Assembly: GCA_001465935.1 (NCBI GenBank)
Contig: LNKV01000040.1
Coordinates: 434,001 to 498,000, forward strand
Direction: 5' to 3'
DNA from: Clarireedia homoeocarpa
Lineage: Eukaryota > Ascomycota > Leotiomycetes > Helotiales > Rutstroemiaceae
DNA length: 64,000 bases
Shown here: positions 33,864-46,900 of the stretch, piece after piece
Position numbering within the stretch: the stretch's first letter is position 1
Layout: each line of letters begins with the position of its first letter
Notes under the pieces: generated by a model
Seen by the model: only the letters and a program-made list of their open reading frames with translations
Told to the model about the DNA's origin: nothing
Databases searched by the model: none
Made by a program: the position numbers and the translations under genes

Positions 33864-36800
33864 CGATATATGGTAATGTTCTTGTTAATAGAACGCGTGA
33901 AGTTGTGATGTATGAGCTTAGAAGATGAAAGATGGACGAAATCTATCAAAATCTAGACGCATCCAGAGTATGAAAGATCAGAAAGTAAAGTAGAAGGTAC
34001 AAGAAGAAGTAGAAGATCAGGAGAGAATGCAAACGCCAAGAACAGATATTGGGCGAGGCGAAAGGGTGGCCCCTTGTGATTATGAAGAGAAGAAAGAAAA
34101 GTTTTGAATCGCGCTTTCTTTTGATTGAGGATAAAAATAAACAAGAGACACAATGAAATGCAAAGGTTCCCAGAGGTAGGAAAGAAGATTTTGATATGGA
34201 AATAACGAGAGGCTTAGACTTTCCTTTGTGCTGCTTCTCTTACAGATCGAACTGCGAGCTTTCGTCATGCATGGGACGGGAGATATTTCTTTTGTAAGTA
34301 TGGCATCGGAAACACCATCGTTCGTTCCTCTACGGCTCGTAGGTCGAGGTCAGATGGTTTTGCCGCATATGCCCATGCCATGCCTGGAAGGCCACTCACG
34401 CGTCGGCCATGTATCTTCGAATAGAACCAGTGCAGAAGAGTACCTAGAAAAAGGTACAACACAGCAGTGGACGGTGAACCGGCGGTTCGAGGCGGCCAAA
34501 TAATCATTGGTCCGCGATGCATCTCCAACCACTAAAGCTGACGATGGGAGAAAATAGTCGAAAATGGAGCTACACCCCAGTGTTGGGCTGTGCGACGTCT
34601 CTTAATCGGACTACGATTTGAAAACGAGAGGTTGTCAAGCGTCGAGGGATATTTTGGGTTGTTGGAGATGGGTAAGATACTTTTTGGCGCGGATCGTTTG
34701 ATTGAGCGATGCATGTTCCGACGGCTTTGATGGCTTTGATTGGATAGGGAGTGAAATTGATGCGCGATTGGTTCAAGCGTTTTTCATTTTTTTTCTTTAT
34801 GAGTGGGTTTCACGGAACAAGAAATTCTAAATGAGGAGAGAGGGACGGGGGGGAACATGAAAACATGTTTGAAAGCACACGAGAGCAGAGAGAAATGACT
34901 CTTTCATCTAAATCATCCGAATGAGGGAAAAAGAAGCCAGCAGAACGAGAGAAAGGCCAACAAACAGCATGAAGATGTTTCATTGCAGTCCGGACTAACA
35001 ACGACGAACGTGTCGGGATAATTATGCATAAAACACAAGTCAAAGGTTGTGAAGAAGAAAGCATAGAAAGCATAGAAAGCATAGAAAGCATAGAAAGCAT
35101 AGAAAGCATAGAACGCATAGAAAGCATAGAACGCATACCAAGTAGAACGCATAGAACGCATAGGACTGACAAAGGGATCATGTTTTCATTCGCGATGGTT
35201 GTCTCGGCATTGACTCGTCGTCGATTTCAGCCCAAGCCTCATCACAAAGGCACCAAGGACGAAACACGGCACGACACAATACGGCTCACACCATTGAAGA
35301 TATACTATGTTCCTGCTGTGTCTGTATCTGTCTGTAGAACTTCCCCGGCATTTTAAGGTTATTGAATGGAGACTCAGCGAATGCCGAATGCCGAATGCCA
35401 AACCGCAAATCCCATGTCAGCACAAATGCCATCGCACAACCTCCTCTGCTGTGGACTATACACACTAGAACTATCGAATGAACGCATATCGCGTAGAAAC
35501 ATCAAGTCATCGACATCTCCCCAGCTACTCGTGTGCAAACCCGTGTTTCCACTCAACCTCGCTCCAGTCCCTTGCTGCTCAGTGCTCAGCGCTCACTGCT
35601 CACTCACTTCCGTCCCTTCTCCTCTCCAGCAAACTCCACCCAGCTCCACCAACGATAAAACACCGCCTAGCATCCAGTCCATCGGCCGATAGCGCCCGAC
35701 ATCACGCAACGTACATGCCTAGTAGAAACTACATGTTGCCACACCACACCACGCCACGCACCCTCACCACCGAGAATTATTATCGTGAAGGCATTGTCTA
35801 GAGCACTGAAGGCTTCACATCAGATGTTTTAGACCGCGCTGCTCCTCCGATTCTCACCGATAGATGTGCAACAAACACATTTGCTTTTCGTTTTGGGGTG
35901 CGAGGAAGCGGGAACCGAAGGGGAAGACGGAGGGTAGAGAAAGGAACGGAGGGAGCGTAGGTAGGAGGAGGAGATGGGGTAAATTGAAGAAAGAGGGAAA
36001 CCCGTGGACGGAGAAGCGTCACGTGGAGATGAGATGAGATGAATCTAGACAAGACTGACCAGTGTGACGATGATGCATAGGCATACGAAATAAGTTACTC
36101 GCCCTCATACTCATCGAAGATCAGAACACGCATCATTCCTTCCCCGTACTGTATGTACCTTACACCGCAACCCTAAAGAGCAACCCAACCCAAGGTCGTA
36201 CAGTACAGTACACGAGCATGAACACCTTTACTGTGTGTCTACATTAACTTATGCTTTTTACATCAAGCAACCTCGTACTTCCCCGTCACCGCACACTCCG
36301 TTGCTCCGCTCATGCCATGCCATTCTAGTTCTACAGCATACAGTAAGTACCGTGCCGTACCAGCACTGTACACCCGTACTATGCATACACGCTATGCCGT
36401 CCCGTCAGACAGACGCTAATAGTTCACGCTCAGCGTAGGTAGCATCACGCACAACACGTACCTGGATTTAGTGCGTGTGGTCAAGATGGCGGTCTATCTG
36501 TCTTTCGGACTTCATATTCCCCTTTTTGGGCCTCTGTTAAGTTATGCAATAACTTTAATCTATCTACGAATCTACTGTCTAACTTGTATCTATTCTTATC
36601 CCATCCTAGCTATATTCATTCATTCTTCCCAGCAAGGCCAGCATCCATGTAAGCGCCGTCTCTTCCCCATCTTTGCAAGTCACTGCGCACATCTAAACTA
36701 AAAAGAGTTAAAAAGGATCCCATCACGATTATCACAAGGCAAAAAGCAAGAAGATCGATATCATTTTTGATGAATTTTTGTAAATTTGATCCTACATTCC

Positions 36801-37594
36801 AACATGGCTATCCTATCTCATTCCGTTCCATGTCCATCCCATCTTTTCCCCTGCCCTATGTTCCCATCCTGAAATTCGGGGAGCGGTGGCTCAACCCTCG
36901 TATGCAATAAAGTATAACGTAATATATATGCATCCCTCTCTCCTCATATATATACTATCCGTGTGTAAATCCTAAAACATCCTAGGAAGCATTCTTCGCA
37001 AGAACCTGTAGAAGTTGAAAAAAAAAAAAGGTAGGTCGAAGAAAGAAGCTATCCTGTCCACGAAATAAACCCAAAGAATGAAGTAGTGCCCTAATATACA
37101 TGATTGTGAGAAAGAGTGACTTGTAAATAAAAGTCCTCTGGTAAACAAACGCCCTGGTGCTGCTGGTATTTCCTCCGAATCCCTCCTCTTTTCACCCCAC
37201 CCTTGATGATGTGATGAGTAAAATAACCAAAAAAAGAGCTTTCTCCCTGTAACGCCGTCTGCTTGCGAAAAGAAAGGGGGTATGCCAAAATGCCGCGAAA
37301 TAAAAGTGGTAGAATAATTAGGTGGAGTTTTCGTTCGAAAAATGTTGTGTCCTCGCTATGCATCGCTCATCATCCATTGTTCCCGTACATGCATTTCCGT
37401 AAAAGAAATAAAATCTTGCTTCCCATGTCTCGTAGCTCATGCTGCCATTAATCAGAGACCTCGGTGACTCGTCAAAAAGAACCCCCCCTCTGGCGTGTGA
37501 ACCGGTACTTCCAAGAAAGTATCGTAGCACTGCAGAAATGAAAGTTTTCGTAAAACTCCCAAGCCGGTTGGAGGTATACTACACTGGAGAATTT
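33864..37594. other. Gene-free region upstream of the surface-protein gene and downstream of PRO1
   Basis: No gene is supported. A 10-bp satellite lies at 35056-35163 (listed separately). CTCAGTGCTCAGCGCTCACTGCTCACTCAC short repeats occur at about 35579-35608, and GTACAGTACAGTACACG and other GTAC-rich motifs at 36180-36380. The final 200-500 bp is probably the PRO1 3' untranslated region. Confidence 0.5.
35056..35163. repeat. 10-bp tandem satellite AGAAAGCATA
   Basis: About eleven copies; the first six or so are identical, later ones alternate AGAAAGCATA with AGAACGCATA, and there is a short interruption (CCAAGT) at about 35138. No gene covers it. Confidence 0.88.
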
Positions 37595-39719
37595 CTAGAT
37601 CAACAAGAAATCCCAGCCCTTCATCTGCATTACGTCTCTCCAGGAGACGTAGTGTGCCTCACCACCACCAGGACTGAATCGTCCATCGACATGGTTCCAA
37701 ACTTCCTTGAGAAGGCAAGAGACACGACCGAAACTGCCGTGCTCAGCCAAGTCACCGAGTGCAGAGACACGCTCAGCAAAGTGTTGACGGAATGGTGACA
37801 CGGCTGTGCTGACCGATCCACCGATGAGGTAAACCCATGCGAGACTGCGGTCGAAGCCCATTGGTCCAGCGGGAATGAATTCTAGTGTCTGAGTGAGCTT
37901 TGTGACCAAGCCAACACAACTGTCCTGGCTTGGCGAGAAACCTGGTACGAGACTGCAGAGGTAAATGCGAGCTGCGAGGCGGAATGCTGCCGTCATGTTT
38001 CTACTCAATTGCTTGGGGCTAAGGACACCGTGAGCGTTGTATGGAATTCTGGGTCCGCCTTCACCAATCTCTGTGAGACCAATTTGATCACCAAGAGAGT
38101 GGACATGTTGGCAAAGTTGAATGTCGTCCATACCGTCGCGTTTGAGAGCTTCCAAGCATGCAATTTCGGAGATGAGATACATGACACGATCCTCACAACC
38201 CATAAGTTCGCGCAATCCAAGAGAAGAATTGGTTGCAGACAGGTGTTTTTCTCTGTAAGTGTGAGCAAATGTTGGTGCACGGCCTTGAATAGTGGAGCCA
38301 AGAATGTCAATCCAGGCTGTTAGGGTCATGTTGAAAGACATCAAGTCGTGTGACTCAGTAACCAGACGTGGGAGCTCAAGCTTCTGCACAAGAGAGATAG
38401 CAGCTTGGAAATGTTGATGCCATGGAATGTCTGGCAGCGAGTCGTCAAATCGACCTACAGAACATGGGAAGAAAATCATTCCTAAAGTAGCTTCCAAGAT
38501 TGATACGTGATCTGTGTCGCGGTTGAGAGCTTCGCACAGCTCAGAGATAGTTGCATAACGGTGGCGCATGATGTCATTGTCAATTTGCTCACTCTGAATG
38601 TTCATAGTAGACTTGAAGTGCTGAGCGGAAATGCTGAGACAGCAGTGTAAGTAACATTTGTTGCTTTGAAGAGCTGGAAGAATATAGTCAGTTCGTGCGG
38701 AGCCATGTTGGTTACTTTCGAGGATTGGGAAGACTGTAGGTAGGACGTCAGAGACAAAGTGGTCCAGAAGTCGTTGGTCACCCTCATCTAATTCAATGGC
38801 AACTTGGCGATAGTTGGTAGGCGGGCCGTGCGAGAAGTCGAAAAGGTTCATGTTCAATGCCTCCTCTGCCAATGAGCCGTGTCGCTCATGGTATACTGGA
38901 TTCCATTCATTGTCAAGTGGAAACGAGGGAAGCATTGCTTCAGGTGGTGGTGGTGGGTGGAAAGTGCTGAAAGTCGAGATGGTAGATTCGCGGCGGGTTG
39001 GAACATCGTTGACGAACATTTGGCGTTCCGTCTTCACATCGATTTCGTAAGGAGAGTATTCTGGGTACATGGTGGCATATTGTGAGTGTGATGAGTGCAT
39101 TTGAGCATTGTATGCGGTGTAGTCAGCAATGTTTGGGGCATTGAAGTCAAAGAGGGATAATTGCGAGTCAACTGAGGCCGATCGGGTGCGGTCTAGGGAG
39201 TCGGAGTAGGTTGCTGATGTGGGTAAAGAGTGTGATAGGTTTGGAGGAGTATCGATTGATGAGGTCATAACTTGTTGTGATTGTGCTTGAGAGGTGGTGG
39301 TCTTTTCGGTAAGCTTCTTCCTCTTGATGATGGTCTTGATGACTTCTTTCTGCTGGCGGCGCAACTCATTGTTTCCCCACCACCCAGGTCTCTTGTATTC
39401 ACATCTTAGACCGAGATGTTTGCAAGCACTACATGCTATGGCACCCTCATCACACTTCTTCCTTCGTAACCTGCAAGTGTAACAACCTTGATAGCTTAGG
39501 TCAGTATATACCATCCGACAATGAGGTAGCGCAGGAATAGAGGGACCAATTGGAAGAAATAAAGTCCCACGAACCTGTTCGAGATCGTCTATGCATTTGC
39601 ATTTTGCCTTTGGTAGCTGGCGCGGCTTTAGGGGCTTTTGCTTTGGGTTGAGCGACCGCCATGTTGACGTTCGATCTTGTTGATGATGATGATTGAACGT
39701 TGGGGGTTTGTGTTGACAT
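37595..39719 (-). CDS. pro1: Zn(II)2Cys6 transcription factor, PRO1/ADV-1 type developmental regulator
   Basis: Two exons (39719-39575, 39486-37595) give 678 residues, close to the size of Sordaria PRO1. The 88-nt intron (GTTCGT...TCAAG) falls immediately before the zinc cluster, joining RSRT to GCYTC. The binuclear cluster is C50-x2-C53-x6-C60-x6-C67-x2-C70-x6-C77, followed by the basic linker YKRPGWWGNNELRRQQKEVIKTIIKRKKL characteristic of this family. A Gln/Ser/Thr-rich middle leads to the fungal-specific regulatory domain (about 270-678) ending HYVSWRDVMQMKGWDFLLI. In Sordaria and Neurospora this protein controls fruiting-body development and cell fusion. The upstream exon is Ser/Thr/Ala-Lys-rich. 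The leader contains a C19 run (39804-39822) and there is nearly 8 kb without a gene upstream, consistent with extended regulation. Confidence 0.92.
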
Positions 39720-39803
39720 TTGTACTGTACCAGCAGTAGAGAATAGTGGGGGCGGCGATGAATGGAGCTCGGTCCTAAGTGCGTGATATGATATTGCGGC
39801 GAT

Positions 39804-39822
39804 GGGGGGGGGGGGGGGGGGG
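39804..39822. repeat. Homopolymer G19 (C19 on the PRO1 sense strand)
   Basis: Nineteen consecutive G lie 85 bp upstream of the PRO1 start codon on the antisense strand. Confidence 0.9.
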
Positions 39823-40398
39823 CCAGGATTAATGGTGCGAGTGATTGGCGAGACCGGGGGGGACAGATAAAATTAATAATGAATGTCGGTTGAAATCAAG
39901 ACCAGCTTGACCTAATTGTGTTTGGCGAGTACTGGATTAAAGTACCGAAATGTGATTTGTACTGGTTGTACGGTCTGTTGGCAAAGGAATGAGATGAGGT
40001 TGTTGTTGCTGTTGCTGGTGCTGTTGCTGATTAGGGAGATGGATGAGCGAGAACGGACGACAAGATGGCGTGCGGGGCGGAGGAGGGTAGTTATCGACCT
40101 TGTGGAAATGATTCGGAGCCTCAATGAAGAAGCAGTGATGGTTGCATGTTGGCGGCCTATATATGAAGATGTGTAAAAAGTATCATCAGCCATGGTGGGA
40201 AAAGATCAAATCTATTTCTGGATACTCGATATCGAATGGGATGATGCTATTTTCCCACCTAGCCCAGATTCCCGCCCACGAACACATGCACACGTGCGGC
40301 TATCAGTTGGTGTCGATATGGCCCTATGAGAGGACGAGCTTCTCAAGGTCCGAATTTACTTTTAGGACATGTAGGACGTGTACGACCGCACAGCATGA

Positions 40399-40478
40399 AG
40401 GGTGGGCGAGGACAAACAAGGTGAGCAGGGGGGTGAGCAGGGGGGGTGAGCAGGGAGGGGGAGTGCAAGGGGGGGGCA
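40399..40478 (+). repeat. G-rich tract with four or more G-runs (quadruplex-capable)
   Basis: Repeated GGTGAGCAGGGGGG-like units end in runs of three to eight G on the plus strand. Spacing of the G-runs by 2-9 nt fits an intramolecular G-quadruplex. No gene is assigned. Confidence 0.7.
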
Positions 40479-40775
40479 TTCTGCCGACAGGGTCAGGGGA
40501 GAAGGGTGGCCGCGCACTGCAGTGACTTGCTCCGTAGCTTTTGAAAAGCCTAAAGGAAGTGCACCAACAGAGTGTGTGGATCCTTTGGTGGAGAAGCCAT
40601 TGGCTCGCAGACCTGCCTATCACCCCCAATCGCGCCCCATCACCTCCCCCCGGGCCTTGCACCAGTCCGAAAAGAGGTCGAGGGAACAGGTGTGGCTGGC
40701 CAGTGGGAGAGCTCAGCGTCAAGAGAAGAATGTGCTAATGTGCGAGTGTGCGTGCAACTCGACTACTTGGTGATG

Positions 40776-40860
40776 GGTGCTAGTGGACTAGGTGCTACTG
40801 TAGTGGACTAGGTGCTAGTGGACTAGGTGCTAGTGGACTAGGTGCTAGTGGACTAGGGTG
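40776..40860. repeat. 15-bp tandem repeat GGTGCTAGTGGACTA
   Basis: Five copies; the second carries a 5-bp insertion (GGTGCTACTGTAGTGGACTA). It is followed at 40898-40928 by a pentamer GCAGT run. Confidence 0.85.
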
Positions 40861-40897
40861 CATCCGCAACTACTGCTGCTAGGGAGCGACTAGGGCT

Positions 40898-40928
40898 AGT
40901 GCAGTGCAGTGCAGTGCAGTGCAGCGCA
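40898..40928. repeat. GCAGT pentanucleotide microsatellite
   Basis: About six uninterrupted copies close to the 15-bp repeat. Confidence 0.85.
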
Positions 40929-43900
40929 GGACTTTGTATTTTATTTTCGCGAGGGCGCCTCCCAGACAGCCAGCCTAGCACTGCATTACGGAACCTACAC
41001 AACTCTACCCACTACCTCCCTATTCCCAATCGAAGCCTCCCCCACCTTATTCCTACTTATCCTTTCTCCCCATCACCCCCCTGCCTCTCACTGCTGCCCT
41101 TCTTTTTTTGCCCGTTCATACGTGAAAATCTTACGAAGTGCTTAGTACATCGACTGCATTTCCATGTTCGTGCTGGGAGCGCAACAGAAAACCCTAATTA
41201 CAAAAGTAGTCTCTGCGAAGTAGCATCGTAAAAATTGGTTTCCCCGATATTCTGGTCCAGGTTGTTCCCACGATCGACAGACGGGCAGTTCAACGCATCT
41301 TTGCTTGCTTTTCTAGCTCGTTGATTTCCATATCAAGTCAAGTATTACAAGGTTGCTCGCCGTCCGTAAAGTCTATGACAAGTGAAAAAGTGAAAGTGAT
41401 ATATATGAACGTCAATTGACAAAATTGTGTCTATGCTTTTCCTGCAGAACACTGCATTTCGCCATTTCGCCATTTCGCGATAGAGACCCATGTTGGATTC
41501 TCTCAAGTATACAATTTGGATCATTGCTCGTCATCCATCAGCCATTTATCGCCAGATCTACATTGCTGGTTTGATTGTGCACCTTGTCAGCATGACCAGC
41601 TATTTGAATAAAAGTATGACTGTACTGTACGAGGTAAGACAGTTCTTGACCCCCCAGCTTTCGTCTGTATTGATACCCTGCAACCTTCCTAATTGTAACA
41701 GTAAAACGACGAAAGCGTGCCTCGTCAATACTGTACCGTACGGCGTACGCAGGATGCAGACGCGGATCAACAGTGCCGGTGCATATTTCGATAGCTGCCC
41801 TGGGCGGCCCTGATTGCCCGGACTGCCCTGCTTACCTAGCTATCCGTAGCGAATGTCCTCTTCCCCCAGTTCATGCCAAGCACTCATCCAGGAGTGTTCT
41901 GCAAGGCCTATGGAATATAGACTTCGACCTGCGAACCGAATTCTTCCTTGGCTATTTCAACATGCCGTAATGCCGTAATGCCGTGTTGTATCTATCTATT
42001 GGAACTATAGTGGTGATTGTCCAACCAGACCAGCCATTGATGAAGTAGTTGCCGTACCGGTCGACCACATCGTAAACTGTACCAATCTCTGTTTCTTCAG
42101 CGGTGGGTGTCTGAGTAACATTCCCGTCACGGGACGAGAAGTTTAAGATTAGACTGGAGATTTATTTGATATCGCAAATCGTGGTGCATCAAATAGCGGT
42201 CAGCTCATTAACCTAGATTGAGCCGAATTCAATCACAACAGGGTGAAGACATGACAGTCAGAATATCGTTTTTCTGGATGATGGAAAGGACAATAGTATG
42301 GTAGGGGAGATTAGTGCGCGAAGTCCGAGGTGGACTAGAGAGCTCTGATTCGAAGAAAGCGTGTGACGACTTGCATTAGCGAGCATAGCGCGGCTTTACC
42401 CGTAGCCAACGGCTTTGGCAGAAAGCTTTCTGACTAATGGAGAAAGATTGTCGACGGATGCACAGAAAATCATCTAATCTGTACTTTTGGCATTTTCCCA
42501 TTTAGGCCAAATGCTACCATTAGACGTTGGATGCAGAAGAGGAAGGTATTCACGAATCAGTAGGAGCTGACAATGATAAACCGGGCCAGAAAGTCAGAAA
42601 TCCAAGTGCATCTTCAGGTACAGCACTAACTAAACCAACATGCGAACATGTACGTATTGCATTGTGCTGTAGGTATCTAGTCGCCAGATATCGGTCGCAT
42701 GCAGCTCCAAATTGAAAATCCGACTCTATCACCGCAAAACGTATCTACCTATCACTTCAGGAAATGCCCTAATCTGGTCATGAGCAGATAAAGTAGCATC
42801 CATCGAACGGAACAATAAAAAGGTTGGGGCTTGATTCCCCCCGCAATAGGGTGTGAAGCGAAAGCGACGTACAAACAGGGGGAGCTTTGTTTTGCAGCTC
42901 CATACTTGCATCATCCTCCTCGGCGGTGTACCTTGCCAGGAATCTTGGATACAAGCAGCCTCGGCCGATGAACAATCAACGATCTTTCACAATTATCCAG
43001 GGGAAGGATTTCTTGGTCCTGGGAAATGGTAGGGGTCGTCATGTATGTCAATACTCGACGTGCGTCTGTGCCGCACTCAGACATCTTATCCATGCACCCA
43101 AGGACCCCATCGTTGAACAATGGATCATAGACCTTGCAATCCATCATCCGGCAGTGTCGGTCAGAATGTCGCATAATGGTCCGAGCTCGTTCAACCTCCC
43201 ACTTTCTCCCACCTTTTCTTCACAGCCAATGAAAATCTGCCGTCACATCAATATCCTATAAATGGTGCAGAATAAGCGCTTTTGTGTGTTAATTATGTGT
43301 CTTTTCATCACCGCATACGGCCTTAATTGATCTTCATTCTTTCCTATCACACCCTTAATTAGCAACAGTTTCCCGTCCTCCACACGGTGTTATTTTTGGA
43401 CCTTCACACATTCTCATGCAAGAATTCGACCTAATTAGTTGTCATTTTCAATAGTTCTGTTTTGCCTTGTGAGCCTGATGGTGTACTCTCTGTACCAGTA
43501 TGGAAACGCACCAATCCTTAGCTCTCTTCCTTTCGAACCTCCACCCCACCCCACAGTCCCATCACCCTTGTGCCCATGTGGCAGTTGGACGTGCAGTAAG
43601 CATCACGACTCCACCATCCTTTCTACGACCATGAATATCCATGAAGATGCTCTATCTTCTGTATTCCAAATCATCACGTCTTGCGCACGTTCGTTCTACA
43701 CGTTTCTCAAGGGATAGGAATGTGAAAAGGGTGTAGATCCCTTGTTGAAATAGATGAGATGCGGCTAGACGGGCTTCCAAACCGTTGACCTCCTATTCTC
43801 AATCTTACCATTCATATACAAACGAGGCGCATCGTCAGAAATCGCAATTTCGTTTCTGTCGATAACAAGAGAAGCTTGGACACGTTCCATTCTTCACAGT

Positions 43901-46900
43901 TAACCCTCTGCTATTTCCTTGCCTCCCGCACCGCTAAGGGATGAACTACCACAAACGATGGACGATGGACGATGGACGAGGAACACAAACGATGGAGGAC
44001 GACGACCATAGAAACACGGCAGACATGACGAAGGAGCCGTTCCATCGCGTCTCGGCCTTCGCACTTTCATCATCTTTTTCGTACTTCACTTGAAACATAT
44101 CATCATCACTATCATCAATGATTCCTACTATCCCGTGCTATACGCACTTAGGTTGCATCGTCTCCTTTGGCATCGTCTACTGCCATTCTAAGGAATGGTG
44201 TAGAAGCTAAGGAAGCATCGTGGAGGCTGACTGTGATTGTCTTCCAAGGCACCACAATTGAACAACGATAGTGGGGTCGCGATATCGCTAACGATGTCGG
44301 CATCGTCTGATAAACGGGTAGTGTGAGGATCTCGTCTGTCATTTGGTTGGGATGAGCCTGATGATCCTTCATGTAGGCGAAGGTTTCATAATTTTTCTGC
44401 CTAGGACCATGCTCAATCTGCCTCGTTGAAAATAAATCCAATACACTTTAGTATTCCCGGGCAATCAGTTCGCCGTCGCCGTCGTCATTTCGATCCCAAT
44501 GACCCCCATTCTCCCCCATTCTTCACAACAGCAGGAAGGAAGTTTGTTCCTTGGCTGATCTAGAAAGAAGCAAAATGGGCTGGCGTCCTTGCAGCACCCA
44601 GGTACCCAGGCACCCTTACATCGTGGCAAAGTAGACAATAGTTTTGGGAGAATGGGAAAACAATTTGGAACAACTACGAAGTATATTCCTACTTTGTACG
44701 AGGTGCATCGGTATGGTGCACCTTGAATTGTGGAGAGTGTCTGTAAAGCTAAAAGTAGACGTCTCAATTCTCATGACCGTCGAATTTTGTGCCGACCTTA
44801 CTCCTATAGGCGTCGTCGGATATCCCATCCTATCGTATTGCATTGCGAACTACTTGGATATTCCTGTCCAGGTATCAATTGGGTGTTGTCTGCATTTCAT
44901 CAATTTACGATACTCGAACTGCAATTCGACTTCGATAATTGCGCAGCTACCCGCATGTCCAATGCCGGCCCATTCTTCATGCCCAGCAGATGCCCAGCAG
45001 ATGCCCAGAGACGGCAAATCTCTCTCCTCCGTTGTCCGATTCGCTATCGAGAATTGACGGTGCGATAGTGGAAACAATGATTGTACACCCATTCAAACGT
45101 TCTGTCTGTACGAAGCAGCTAACCTTCGGTCCTTCTCAAAGTGACCTGTCTCAAAGACTATTATTCCTGTCCTGGCGACCCGCATGAGATTTCAGTCATG
45201 TGAGTCGAGTGTGAGTGCTCTTCTTGAAGCAATTGGCTGGATCAAATGTCGGTATCTGAAGAGGCTGTGGGCGAATCTTGTTTTTCCGGCGGGGTTCTTG
45301 CATTACACTGGAGTATTCGTTGCTGATTTGCTTAGAGGGACTTTTCAGATACGCATGCAAATGCACCCGAAAAAATCAATACTTCTCCACAAAATGTAAC
45401 TTACATCATGTGTACTTTCTCCACCGCCATACAGATCATTGACATCCTCCTTTCGTGCGCTCTGTGCTTGTACAATGCCACGGATTTGCGCTCGCAAGAC
45501 TCGGACTGAAAATGTCAATTGCGCAGGTGACGGACAGCAACGCCATTGCTCCGAACATACGTGTTTACTACTCGTTTCAATTGGCCGGAGGAAACCGTTG
45601 GCTTGTGTTCAGGTCGCTGAACAGTCATCACAACCAACACAGGGGCAAGCGAATCCTTCAGAGATCGCAACAGTGATGAGCATTGATAGGAACTTTGGGA
45701 ATTTGACTCGAGGAGCACACGATCAATCCGTGGTATCTAGATCATTATCCATGCATTGCCGCGTCCAATTGGTGCTTGTACAAGGGCAACGATACTGTAC
45801 GAACCAACAAATGGCAACCTGCCCAATCCATATTATCCTACGGGAAAGGTCTTCATAAATGACATTGTGGATAAAGACAATGCGAGAATTGACGGGAATG
45901 CACAGAAACGGCACACAACTGTTGGTTTACGGTATCTGTTGCTTGCATATGATCGTTTTATCCTTACAGTATAGTGCATCACATATAGTTTTCGGCCAAC
46001 ATCGGGATTATCGGAATACATCATCAATCTTACCTTCATCCTTGACATACTGGCATTGCCGTACATTGCCCTAATCTACCTTGTCTTGTCTCTGTTACTG
46101 TGCCGTCGACGAATAGTGCGGTGCCCTCCGTATCGGCAGCGTAGAAGTGGCCGGAAGACTAGCTACCGTGTGATTCACGCTGACTGACTAGGAATAGGTC
46201 TTTATCGGAAGGAGGATCAGTAGATCTTTATTCACATCGGCGGGAATTATGGAGCCAAAGGATCTGTTTCTTCACCAAAATTTCAAACTTCTAAGCAAAC
46301 AGGAGCCCTCAACAGCCCTTTTCGAACTCCGGATTTACCTTGCCCGGCTCCCTCTTGGTACTTCCTTCGTCCCTCCGTACAGGACTCCTTCATCACACCA
46401 ACAAGCTATCAGGGTACGTACAATCTTACTGCCTGTTATGTCAATAGCATTGCATCAATTCGCAATGTATTTCTTGCAGCACCGCTCATGTAGGTGTTCC
46501 ATATGGACAAAGCTTTCACCAACACAACCAACGCACAATTGCCACTTTGGCACCGGTGGAGATATATCCGACAGGGAATATAGATTTGAATTTTCTGCAC
46601 TTGCGCTACGGGGCGGAATAGTTCCTGCTACTGTAGTAACGTAAACTTATTCTCCTCTGTAAATGGCGGACCGCACCGTAGAGAAAGCGGATTGACAGCT
46701 ACTTCGTACTCAAGTGAGTCAGGTCAAGTCATACATTTCCACTTTAAAGACCCCAAGGGTCCTGGTGGCCCAACGCTTTGGGGCTTTGAGGGCATTAAGG
46801 GCATTCTCCAAAATTTATTGGGTGTTCCTCGAGACAGCATCTGGGGACAATGGAGCGGAAGTAGCAATGGACAACAACTGAGGTACTGCGTACTTCGTAC

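Noticed and set aside
39912..40193. 93-codon minus-strand frame upstream of PRO1
   Set aside because: Ser/Thr/Asn-rich translation without motif; at best an upstream ORF in the PRO1 leader, not supported as a gene.
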